Source of the DNA: Isoetes taiwanensis
Taxonomy: Eukaryota; Streptophyta; Lycopodiopsida; Isoetales; Isoetaceae
Assembly (NCBI GenBank): GCA_021234155.1
Contig: JAJEKV010000093.1
Coordinates: forward strand, 2,626,384-2,690,383
DNA length: 64,000 nt
Direction: 5' to 3'
Numbering within the stretch: the stretch's first letter is position 1; each line of letters begins with the position of its first letter. The notes beneath the pieces were generated by a model. It had not been told where the DNA came from. It did no database searches and saw only the letters and a list, made by a program, of their open reading frames with translations. Of the stretch, positions 48,759-57,686 are shown piece after piece. Position numbers and translations under genes: made by a program.

Positions 48759-51188
48759 TCACTCCATTGAATCATTGTAACCTTCTGGTGTGCCAACAAT
48801 TTCTGAAATTCCTAACATGTGTTTAAATTTCTGAAACTTGCATTCTGGCAGGCCCTTTGTCAAAACATCTGCAATCTGATCATTTGTTGAGATATGCTTG
48901 ACAATTATAATACCCTTATGCACCATTTCTCTTATGAAATGCACATGCAACTCAATGTGCTTGGTTCTCTGATGCAAAACCGGATTCCTGGTGATTGCTA
49001 TGCAACTTAAGCTATCTGAAAATAACACTGTAGGAGATGTTTGGAAAACTTTGAGCTCATTAAGTAAACGCCTTACCCAAACAATTTCCTTTGCTGCAAG
49101 TGTAGTTGAATTGTATTCTGCCTCAGCTGTGGACATAGCTACACTGGATTGTTTTTTGCTTTTCCAAGCAATTGTTGCTCCTCCTAACATCAAACAAAAA
49201 CCAGAAGTGGATTTTCTAGTGTCTACATCATTTGCCCAGTCTGCATCAGCATATCCTGTGAGTGTCAAATCCTTATTATTGAACATGAGACCATGATTCT
49301 TTGTACCCTTCAAGTATCTTAGCACTCTTTTAGCTATTATCCAGTGCTGATATCCTGGATTGTTAGAGAATCTGCTGAGCAAGCTGACAGTATAAGCAAT
49401 GTCTGGTCTGGTAGAGTTTGAGACAAACAATAAACAACCTATCAATTCCCTATAAGGAACATGTGCCATTTTGATCATTTCTGCTTCATTCATTGGACTC
49501 ATGTCGTTTGATAGTTTCAGACCTTGAACTATTGGAGTTCTTGAAATATTACAATCTTCCATGCAAAATCTCTTTAACATACCTTCAATGTTGTTGATTT
49601 GAGTAACTTGTAGGATGTTTTTGGATCTATCCCTGTAAACCTCCATTCCCAAGAATTTTTTTAGTTCACCCAAATCCGTCATCTTGTATTTGCTAGTGAG
49701 AATATTTTTGCAATATTCCAGAATTTCAGAGTTGCTTGACACAAGTATATTGTCATCCACATATAGAGCAAGAATGCAAAATTGATCTCCCTTGTTGAGA
49801 ATGTACATATTCCCATCATTCATAAACTGTTTAAACCCCTGTTTTTGCAGATAGCTATCTATACAGTTGTACCACATTCTGGGTGCTTGTTTTAGCCCAT
49901 ACACAGCACGTTTCAACTTCCAGACTGTGTTTTCTCCTTTAGGTTCAAAACCTGGAGCTGGTCTCATATAAACTTCCTCATTTATTTCTGCATTTAGAAA
50001 TGCTGTACTTACATCCATGTGATGTATTTCTAAATTATTTGCATTTGCAAAGGCAAGTAAGACCCTGATGCTTGTCAATTTAACTATTGGAGAGAAAGTC
50101 TCTTCATAATCTAAACCTCTCTTCTGTGTGAATCCTTGAGCTACTAATCTCGCTTTATATTTTGATTCTCCATTTATCCCTGTTTTAACCTTGTAAATCC
50201 ACTTGCTCCCTATAACATTCTTACCATCTGGTTGCTTAACAAGTTCATATGTATGTGTTCTTTCAAATGCTGACATCTCTTCCTTCATGGCTGCCATCCA
50301 TTTGTCTGAATTTTCTGAGCTAACAGCCTCAACAAAATTACTTGGTAACCCTGGTTCAATAAGAGCCATAATTTGATGTATATCTAATTCATCATCATTG
50401 AGTCTTTTACTCTTTCCACTGTCACTTCTGCCATATGTCTCAAGATCTACTTGCATTCCTTCCTTGAGTTTTTCAATTTCTGTTTTCCTCCTCCTCTTAT
50501 TTCTGATTTCAGTGTCATCCCCATATTCAAAAGCCTCCTCATTTTGCATTTCGGGTTCTATCTTTGATTGTTTCTCATTCCTTGAGCTGCTGACCTGTTT
50601 TGCATCAGATATATTATGATCCATCTCTGATCGTTCTTCAAAATCATCATAACTACTTTCCTTGTTTGCATGTTCATCATCCTTTGTTTCTAGAATTAAT
50701 TTTTGTTCCTTATTCCTGTCCTTGTACACCACGGATTCATTGAAAACAATGTCCCTGCTTATGATTATTTGCCTTTTTTCCAAGTGGAACATTCTATATC
50801 CTTTGGTATGTTCATCATACCCTACTAAGTAACATTTAATGGCCCTATCATCAAGTTTCTTCCTGATTTCCTTTGGCACATGTACATATCCCACACATCC
50901 AAATGTTTTAAACATGTCATAAGCTGGTATGTGACCATTCCACATTTCTTCAGGGGTTTTGCCATTATTACTTGATGTTGGAAGCCTATTTTGAATGTAC
51001 ACTGCAGTTTTAACAGTTGCATCCCACAGATAATTTGGCATACCTGATTGTTTGAGCATAGATCGAACTGCATCCAAAATGGTCCTATTCTTCCTTTCTG
51101 CTACTCCATTTTGTTGAGGTGTGAACCTGCATGTTAGTTGTCTTTTGATGCCTCGAGCCCTGCAATATTGGTTAAATTCCCCCGACAA
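48759..51188 (-). CDS. Copia C pol (integrase end, RT, RNase H), 809 codons open
   Basis: The longest frame in the window. It begins after the second integrase Asp (CIRSDRGGEF, just upstream in frame) and includes the integrase Glu in NGVAERKNRT (about residue 31). Next are the GKTPEEMWNGHIPAY region, a charged linker (about 155-270), and the RT with HHMDVSTAFLNA (about 389-400), VYGLKQAPRMW and YVDD (476-479). RNase H motifs are YADADW (646-651), STAEAEY (about 686-692) and LFSDSLSC (about 723-730), then ITRNPVLHQRTKHIELHVHF. All RT and RNase H catalytic residues look intact. The integrase lacks its zinc-binding domain and first Asp because of the deletion upstream, so the polyprotein as a whole is defective. 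The listed start is not an ATG and the frame is open further upstream. Confidence 0.95.
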   Translation of the reverse strand: MSGEFNQYCRARGIKRQLTCRFTPQQNGVAERKNRTILDAVRSMLKQSGMPNYLWDATVKTAVYIQNRLPTSSNNGKTPEEMWNGHIPAYDMFKTFGCVGYVHVPKEIRKKLDDRAIKCYLVGYDEHTKGYRMFHLEKRQIIISRDIVFNESVVYKDRNKEQKLILETKDDEHANKESSYDDFEERSEMDHNISDAKQVSSSRNEKQSKIEPEMQNEEAFEYGDDTEIRNKRRRKTEIEKLKEGMQVDLETYGRSDSGKSKRLNDDELDIHQIMALIEPGLPSNFVEAVSSENSDKWMAAMKEEMSAFERTHTYELVKQPDGKNVIGSKWIYKVKTGINGESKYKARLVAQGFTQKRGLDYEETFSPIVKLTSIRVLLAFANANNLEIHHMDVSTAFLNAEINEEVYMRPAPGFEPKGENTVWKLKRAVYGLKQAPRMWYNCIDSYLQKQGFKQFMNDGNMYILNKGDQFCILALYVDDNILVSSNSEILEYCKNILTSKYKMTDLGELKKFLGMEVYRDRSKNILQVTQINNIEGMLKRFCMEDCNISRTPIVQGLKLSNDMSPMNEAEMIKMAHVPYRELIGCLLFVSNSTRPDIAYTVSLLSRFSNNPGYQHWIIAKRVLRYLKGTKNHGLMFNNKDLTLTGYADADWANDVDTRKSTSGFCLMLGGATIAWKSKKQSSVAMSTAEAEYNSTTLAAKEIVWVRRLLNELKVFQTSPTVLFSDSLSCIAITRNPVLHQRTKHIELHVHFIREMVHKGIIIVKHISTNDQIADVLTKGLPECKFQKFKHMLGISEIVGTPEGYNDSME

Positions 51189-51255
51189 AAATTCTCCTCC
51201 TCTGTCAGACCTAATACACTTAATTTTTCTTCCTGTCTGTCTCTCAACTTCTTGC

Positions 51256-51420
51256 TCAAAGATTTTGTATGCATTGAATGCCTGATCTTTCAGCTCCTGA
51301 ATCTAACACAAGTAAGTCATCCTTAGTTTTTGTTTCATTTATAGACAAAGCTTTTAAAATTTCTGGAGCAGTGCTACTTACCTCTATATTTTCGTCCATT
51401 ATTTCTTCCCCTTCAGCTAA
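51256..51420 (-). pseudogene. Copia C protease start and deletion junction
   Basis: The frame reads ILKALSINETKTKDDLLVL then DSGA, the aspartic protease active site. Ten residues later it runs out of frame into integrase sequence (AFNAYKIFEQEVERQTGRK). Most of the protease, the GAG-preIN zinc-binding region and the first integrase Asp are therefore missing. By comparison with copia A the lost piece is several hundred base pairs. Confidence 0.85.
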
Positions 51421-52390
51421 TATTAATTGTTGAGGTATTTCTTCCCCTTCCTCTTCCCCTTGGATTAAAGCCTCTTCCTCTTGTAAAATCCCCTCTAGGA
51501 TTATCACTTCTGCCCCTCCCTCTAGCATAGTCCTTTGGACTAGAGCAGTTAGCTGCCATATGACCATAACCACTGCAATTATAGCATTTATTCTCTTTCA
51601 CATTCTTTGGACAATTGCTTTTCAAGTGTCCATAACTATTGCACACATAACAAGGGCCAATCTTATTTCTATCAGTGTTTTTACCTCTGCCCCTTCCAGC
51701 AAATAATATTTCAGTTTGTTCATTTGACTCACTAATAAGAGCTTTCTGCTCAAGCTCAGTCTTCACCATTAATTCAGCATTTTCTCTATTCTTAGCTATG
51801 TTTCTGACTTAGGTAGATAAATGCTCATAGTTTGAAAAAGCACGGGCAATGGTCATTACCTGGTGGTCTTGAGTGATCATCACTCCTGCAGCCTCTAAAT
51901 CTGCAACCAAGTTATCAAATTTCTGAAAGAACTCAGTGATATTTTCTTTATCATGATATTTCAGATTTCTTAACTCCCTGTCTAAAACATCCAATTGTGA
52001 AGATGTTTTGTTCTCATAAGTAGCAATCAAATACTTCCATATAGCTCTAGGACTCATACCTCTGACCTTTAGAAGTATGCTGGATCCTAGCTTGACAGTA
52101 ATAATGCTTTTAGCTTCAATCAATTTTGCTGCTACACTTATCTCTGAACTTACCTCAGTAAGACTTTCATCATCCTTGTCCTTAGCACTTGAACTTGAAG
52201 CAGTTGATCTAACTGCCTCCTTCCTACTGCTGCTGAGCTGCTCAATCTGCTCAACTTCTCCTGTAACATAGGTCCACAGACCTTCCACCTCCAACACTTC
52301 TTTTATTTTTTCCTTCCACACTTAGAAGCCCCCTGTTCCTTTAAACACATCAACAGCACTTAGAAGAGATGCTCCTAGTCTAGTTGACAT
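51413..52390 (-). pseudogene. Copia C gag with two nonsense codons
   Basis: Starts at the ATG at 52390 (MSTRLGASLLSAVDVFKG), the same N terminus type as gag of copia A (MSTRFAVNLLNQIEVFKG). An in-frame TAA lies after GTGGF, where A has GFQVWKE, and a second TAA lies after YEHLST. Both remaining pieces stay in one frame. Two CCHC knuckles are intact: CYVCNSYGHLKSNC and CYNCSGYGHMAANC, followed by Arg/Gly-rich repeats. Gag packages element RNA into particles; the two stops abolish it. Confidence 0.9.
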
Positions 52391-52408
52391 TTTTCCCCAA
52401 CCCGTTAT

Positions 52409-52420
52409 GCTCTGATACCA
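52409..52420 (-). other. Copia C primer-binding site
   Basis: TGGTATCAGAGC on the minus strand, two bases inside the 5' LTR end. It is complementary to the 3' end of plant initiator-Met tRNA, the usual copia primer. Confidence 0.93.
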
Positions 52421-52422
52421 AA

Positions 52423-52972
52423 TGAAGATTTTATAATGTTGCAAAGCCACAAATACTAGTATCAATAACTTCAAATTGATCACCTAGCAATGCTCTCCTA
52501 TGAATATCTAGACAATATTTTCTCTACTTAATGCATGAGACAATGAAACAAAACTTTCAAAGCATTAAGGTCTAGAACCATTAGATAGCCGAATATTTTC
52601 ATTCGATAGCCCAAGCCTGCATCTTCGACAATACAGCTCACTCTATTTTACATTCTCATTTCATTTATAGGGCCAGATCCGGCCGCCTAGGCTTGGATCC
52701 GGCCGCTTAGCTATTGCTTCACTGATGCCTTGACTTTCCTGATTCATTTGTATCTACAAATGTCTCTCCAATATACGACCGTCAAGTCTTTCCTTATTTG
52801 CAATAGGTTAACCAGTCAATATTTTCAACCATTAACATAGTTCAATGGTTTTACCTTAACTGCATTATTCACATAATTCAACCTACATATATCCCACAAG
52901 AAACAATAGACCTAATGAACATGTTTTGTATCCTTCTCTCTCTATCTGGATTTAACATGAATAATTCCATCA
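52423..52972 (-). repeat. Copia C 5' LTR
   Basis: 550 bp, TGAAGATTTTATAATG...ATTCCATCA in plus orientation, TG...CA ends intact. Confidence 0.96.
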
Positions 52973-54597
52973 TACACGCCACCCCGACTGACGTGTACGC
53001 CGACGTGTAGCCAGGCTAGTAGCCCCTAGGGGGCAACTTGCTAGGTGTGTGCATTTCTTATTAATGTGCACATGCACATTTATTAAGGTGCACACATTTC
53101 CATGTGGGCACATTTAGGTGCACACATTTCCATGTGGGCACATTTAGGTGCACACATTTCCATGTGGGCACATTTAGGTGCACACATTTCCATGTGGGCA
53201 CATTTGGGTGCACACATTTCCATGTGGGCACATTTGGCCACCTAGCCATTAAAGGCAAGTGGGCCCATTTCCAATTATCCCACATGCCTAAAGGGGATAA
53301 TTGGAAACCCTAGCTAACCCCTTGTCTATTTAAGTAGGAGAACCCTAACTTGCCCATTTTCGTTTCTAGGGTTTTAGAGCCCTGTTTTGGCTGTCCCAAG
53401 GGTCAAAACCGCCTCCCAGACTCTGCCTGAGAGAATTGCACCATTAGTTTCCCTTGATTCGAGCATTTCAGCAGGATGGTCGAACTCAAGTCAGGAGGAG
53501 GAACTCAAGGATCAGGTATTTGGCCAATTAAATAGTCTAAACCTTATTTTAGTCATAGATTCAGTAGGTTTAGCCTATTAAATTGCCCATAGCAGCCCTC
53601 TAGATCTCTAGATACCAGACTCTAACTAAAGAACCTAACTCTATGATATAGATTAGATCTTGTTCTTTAGTTCTTCTGTGATGTATATGGATGATGTATC
53701 TCTATGAACTCCTTGTATTGGGAAGGGGGGTAGAGACCTAAAGCTTGGTAGTAGATGCTCCTAGATTAGCCTCTCTAGCACACTATAGATTCGGCCTGTG
53801 TACAAGAACCACACCTGGTTGTGGGTGAAGGGGCCAGACTGGCTGAGAAGGAGGTTCATGTCCTGACTCTTGAACGATCCCTCTGGTGTGTAAGGCCTAC
53901 CAGGGATCATGGTGACTAGGTCTAATGGCTCACCACTGAGTGCGGGTGAGGCATGGGCTCGACACCCGTGAAGTGGTGTACACTTTCCGCTGGGTTCGGG
54001 CCGAATACGGGCAGTGGCCCTCTAGTCACCTTGAGTCAGCATGTAGATCTCTGGAGGGGGTGATCCCTTCCTGCCCCATCGGAACTGGGAGGATGAAACC
54101 CAGGAATAGCCCTTTTGGCTATGCATCCGGCGGGCTACAGTCAGGTCCCGACACTTTTCAGCCTACTCGCAGTGTGCACGTGGAGGGCGGATGGAGTGGA
54201 CAACCCTATGCCATGTTCATATGCCAGCCAAATCCATTGTCATGAATTCTGTCTGCAATGAACTCTGGAGACCCAAGCCGTCAGTCATCCCCTTGAGTCT
54301 GAGCCTTGGGTAGAACTCCCCATATGTATTGTGCTTACCTTGTTCATGCAGATGTGATGGACCACCCTTCGAGGTGGATATGTGCTTATGTTATATACTA
54401 ACATGTATGTTACGCTTCCGCAGCTAGGTAGACCCTGAGGGAGACGGGGTAAAATGACCCCTTCACTCTTCCCATTGGAACCCGACACGGTTGCAGTGTT
54501 ATGTGGAGGGCCCTGTATCGGCATGGAGCTGGTATGGGGGATGAACTTCTGTTTGTATCACGGTGAGTGTCCCCTACTCATAGTAGGGGACGCCACA
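52973..54597 (+). repeat. Element B right LTR, remainder
   Basis: Resumes the B LTR after copia C (ACGCCACCCCGACTGACG) and runs through the TATA-like CTATTTAAGTAGG (about 53325) and CTCCTTGTATTGGGAAGGGG to GGGGACGCCACA. The next bases are copia A integrase (TACTCCATTTTGTTG). Confidence 0.9.
53087..53236. repeat. Five tandem copies of a 30-bp unit in B right LTR
   Basis: GGTGCACACATTTCCATGTG plus GGCACATTTA, five units with one A/G difference. Because 30 is a multiple of three, both strands show in-frame decapeptide repeats (for example NVPTWKCVHL), which are by-products. The same LTR position is a palindrome in the solo copy and a 93-bp duplication in the left LTR. Confidence 0.97.
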
Positions 54598-54800
54598 TAC
54601 TCCATTTTGTTGTGGAGAATATCTGCAAGTCAACTGTCTTTTAATACCACGGTTAGCACAATACCACTTAAATTCCTTTGATAAATATTCTCCCCCCCTG
54701 TCTGACCTTATACATTTAACTTTTCTTTCAGTTTCTAACTCTACTTCAGCTATAAATAATTTCAAGGCTTCAAAAGCTTGACTTTTTTTCTTCAGATATT
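54065..54800. repeat. Duplicated block, copy 1: B LTR end plus copia A integrase
   Basis: Contains the last 530 bp of B's LTR (from CTGCCCCATCGG) and about 200 bp of copia A integrase (minus strand KKKSQAFEALKLFIAEVE, CIRSDRGGEYLSKEF with the second catalytic Asp, then RQLTCRYSPQQNGV). The integrase sequence stops abruptly near 54802. Confidence 0.88.
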
Positions 54801-54802
54801 CT

Positions 54803-55215
54803 AAACGAGGTGCACCACGGACTACACCAATAAGATCGTCGGATCTATCAATCCCTCACGTTGAGACGTATGTTGGAGCCTCTGGACACCTCTGCGTTTA
54901 AGATTATGCTCAATTATGATTAGGGGACCTATGATTTTAAGATGTCAGTCTTGATTGTTTGCCTAAGGTTTTGATGGTATATCGTGCCTCTATCATCCTT
55001 TCATTTAAGCTTTTAGAATATGAAATAACGGGATTCGAACCTCTACTAAAATAACTCAATGTCCTAATAAGACTACTTTAACCAATCTAACATAGTGAGC
55101 TAATGTTCTTTTTTTATCTTAAATCTATCCCTTGTTTTCCTTCCCTCCCAACCCATTGATGGGAGGAAGGAAGGGATGTATGGTCTATGGTTTCAACAAT
55201 TATATCTATATCAAA
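54803..55215. other. Spacer of unknown origin between the duplicated blocks
   Basis: About 410 bp that match neither copia A nor element B. On the minus strand it carries GGTTCGAATCC (55041-55031), a perfect Pol III B-box/T-arm motif, but no credible tRNA fold and no clear A box at the right distance. Short pieces of it (TTTTGATGGTATATC, TTTCATTTAAGCTTTTA, ATGGTCTATGGTTTCAA) reappear inside the second duplicated block. Confidence 0.6.
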
Positions 55216-56013
55216 TCCCTACTACCCCCATCGGACCCTGGGAGATGTTCTAACCGAGAATAGCCCCTTTGGCTATGCATCCGTCTTTCTTCTGAATCCA
55301 ACCTCCCCAGGCACTTTTGGAGCCTCTGACAAAGTGTGCAATTGGAGGGGCGGATGGAGTGGACAACCCTATGCCATGTTTTTATGATGTAAATCCATTT
55401 GTCATGAATTTTTGATGGTATATCAATGAACTCCGGTTTCCCAAGCCGCCGAATCCCCTTGAATACGGTCCGAACCTCTACTAAAACTCCCCCATATGTA
55501 TTGTGCTCACCTTGTTCATGCAGATGTGATGGACCACCCTTCGAGGTGGATATGTGCTTATGTTATATACTAACATGTATGTTACGTTTTAGGGAATATG
55601 GTCTATGGTTTCAAGAATTAGGTCTATACCCCCCCAGGGAGACCCCGGGTAAAATGACCCCTTCACTCTTCCCATTGGAACCCGGACTACGGTTGCGTCG
55701 TTATGTGGAGGGGCCCTCAGACGGCATGGAGCTGGTATGGGGATGAACTTCTGTTTGTATACGGTTATGAGTGTACCGTTATGAGTTTAAGGGGACGTCA
55801 CATACTCCATTTTGTTGTGGAGAATATCGTGCAAGTCAACGGTTTCATTTAAGCTTTTAATACCACGGTTAGCACAATACCACTTAAATTCCTTTGATAA
55901 ATATTCTCCCCCACCAATGGAACTTATACATTTAACTTTTTTTTTTCTTAAATTCTAACTCTTTTTCAGCTATAAATAATTTCAAGGCTTCAAAAGGTTT
56001 CAAGACTTTTTCT
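55216..56013. repeat. Duplicated block, copy 2, with patchwork changes
   Basis: Repeats copy 1 in order from CCCCATCGGACC to CTTCAAAAGG, including B's LTR end (GGGGACGTCACA, 55791-55802) followed by copia A integrase. It differs by many short replaced patches, several of which are copied from the 410-bp spacer. It then continues without a break into the rest of copia A integrase. Confidence 0.88.
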
Positions 56014-56449
56014 TATCAAATCCCCATAATCTTGTCCTTCTGCTGAAATCATCAATGAAGGTCATAAAATACCTATGTCCTTCTATTCCTGTGACATTGA
56101 TAGGCCCACATAGGTCTGTGTGTATAAGATCTAAAATTTTTTTAGCCCTTTTACCATTTGCTTTAAATGCAAGTCTTGATTGCTTACCAAGTTGGCAGCC
56201 AGCACATAGCAATTTTCCATCATCCTTTGCTGTTATAAACTTGTTTTTGATAAGCAAATCAATGTTGGCATAATGAGTATGGCATAATCTATTGTGCCAA
56301 GTTGTCTTTGATGGATATTCAACAAGATTGATAGACAAGATATGATCTTTGTCAAAGCCAAACAAATTTCCTACTCTCCTTCCAATAAACTTCAAAATGT
56401 TATGAAGATATATTTTGCATTCAAGCTTTTCAAAAACAACTTTGTACCC
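56014..56449 (-). pseudogene. Copia A integrase N-terminal part
   Basis: Minus-strand frame with the GAG-preIN/zinc-binding region TTWHNRLCHTHYANIDLL and LLCAGCQLGKQSRLAFKANG (H..H, C-x2-C). After that come the first catalytic Asp in LIHTDLCGPINVTG and HRYFMTFIDDFSRRT. It ends in the duplicated block. Upstream it is cut by the LINE insertion. Confidence 0.9.
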
Positions 56450-57551
56450 CCTTTTCTCATGGGGGTGTTGCGGGCTTGGGATCACGTGTGTGTGCTCTTC
56501 CAGCTAGATTATGCCTCAGTTTATCACCACTCTTCTCCTTTCTTGTGGGTTCCTCTACCTCCTGCGTACTTGCCCTTGGCTGCCACTGCATGCTTTCGGA
56601 CCTGAGCCGTTGGCGAAACTGCATGCTCACCTTGGAGGATTGGTATTGGGATGGTCAGCTAGCTTAAATGGGGAGTTCTTTCGAGCTTCGCTTCGCTGAA
56701 GGATGGATGGCCAGCTATCACGGGAACAAGTGGCGGGGAGTATTCCGCTACATATACCTATAGTCCCTCGGGGGTGATGTGGTGGTGCGGGTTTGGAAGG
56801 TTCATCCGGATGTTGTATCTTCTTGTTTTGTGCGGTCTTGTTACCGGGTGTTGGCTATTCATGACACTCGCCCCTTCCGGGCAAGTGGTCTCTGCAGCTT
56901 CCGGGTTCTCGATGGCGCTCGGTTTGGGCGTGGACATGGAGCTCACTTCCCCACCGGGTTCGGGTGCTTATGTGGCGGTGGTGCACCGCTGTCTCGGTGA
57001 ATGTCCTTGTGTGAGTCGGTTTAGGCCGGTGTGAGCCCTCTTTGCCCTTGTTGTGGCCTTCATCGTGAGACCGTGGAGCATTGTCCGGTTTTATGCCCTC
57101 ATTTGCAAGGTTGCACAGGGATTGGGTCGGGGCTCGTTCGGTGAGATTGAATAGCCAACAATTGCTGCTTCATGTGTATCCCGGTGTTTGGCCACCAGAT
57201 GCGACAGCAAGCCTTGCATCCGTATGTGGCTTGGTTGGTGTGGTTGATTTGGGCGGCGGTTGTGGATCTTTCGGGGATTCAGCGACTGCGGCCTCTCGAT
57301 TCCTCGACTTCGGTACAAGCTATTTCAAAGCTTTTTGGTGTTCCCGGGATTAGTAGAGCGGAAGTTTTCCATTTGGCGGGACTTCTTGGGTGTGGTAGAT
57401 GGTGATGGTCAGTTTGTACAGCAGTAGAGTTGCAGTTGTTGTGGCGTGTCGAGGTATCACTGTCTCTTTGGGGCAGTTCTCCTTCCTCCTCACTTGCTTT
57501 GTAACATTACCATTCTTTTAATATATTGCTGACACAGTTCTTCAAAAAAAA
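56450..57551 (+). mobile_element. 5'-truncated LINE inserted in copia A protease
   Basis: Bounded by an 18-bp direct repeat AAAAACAACTTTGTACCC (56432-56449 and 57552-57569), with a poly(A) run at its right end. This is the signature of target-primed reverse transcription. The body, GC-richer than copia A, encodes in broken frames the C-terminal part of a LINE ORF2, including LCPCCGLHRETVEHC (a CCHC-type zinc motif near 57040-57085). No RT core remains. The 3' end, GTAACATTACCATTCTTTTA then ATATATTGCTGACACAG, resembles plant L1-type LINE tails. Confidence 0.88.
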
Positions 57552-57569
57552 AAAAACAACTTTGTACCC

Positions 57570-57686
57570 AAGATCCACAAGTTGGCAAACTGAGATTAAA
57601 TTTCTCACAAGATTTGGAACACACAAAACTTCTTTAAGTATCACACTTTTTCCATTTAAATCAAACAACTCCAAAATCCCGAGTCT
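57570..57686 (-). pseudogene. Copia A protease C-terminal part
   Basis: After the in-frame TAG at 57687 the same frame continues RLGILELFDLNGKSVILKEV and CVPNLVRNLISVCQLVDLGY, the usual copia sequence after the protease. It is then broken by the LINE insertion and resumes at 56449. Confidence 0.85.

Larger units (their letters stand above)
47990..52972 (-). mobile_element. Ty1/copia retrotransposon C, young, internally deleted
   Basis: Reads right to left: 5' LTR 52423-52972, primer-binding site, gag, start of protease, a large deletion, end of integrase, RT, RNase H, polypurine tract, 3' LTR 47990-48537. The two LTRs differ at only a few sites, so it is the youngest of the nested set. It splits element B's right LTR. 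The flanking bases (GTAAT and TACAC) do not give a clean target duplication, and the 3' LTR start reads CG where the other reads TG. Confidence 0.95.
42551..54597 (+). mobile_element. Element B: long-LTR, apparently non-coding retrotransposon nested in copia A
   Basis: The left LTR starts at 42551, and the right LTR runs 47923-47989 plus 52973-54597 (interrupted by copia C). LTR length without C is about 1.69 kb. The terminus is TGTGACG at 47923 and CGTCACA at the duplicated right end (55796-55802), a perfect inverted end. The flanking host sequence is copia A integrase on both sides; TACTG (42546-42550) versus TACTC (54598-54602) is probably a 5-bp target duplication with one change. The interior (44.7-47.9 kb) has no retroviral domain that I can see but ends in a polypurine tract. 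This matches a large non-autonomous (LARD-like) LTR element. Confidence 0.82.

Noticed and set aside
53087-53236. CRISPR-like array of 30-bp repeats
   Set aside because: The units are contiguous with no spacers, and the context is a plant LTR.
53061-53313. Decapeptide repeat protein (NVPTWKCVHL-type) on either strand
   Set aside because: The 30-bp LTR tandem repeat is a multiple of three, so all frames look repetitive; it lies inside an LTR.
55031-55041. A tRNA gene
   Set aside because: Only the T-arm consensus is convincing; acceptor and anticodon stems do not pair when I try to fold it.
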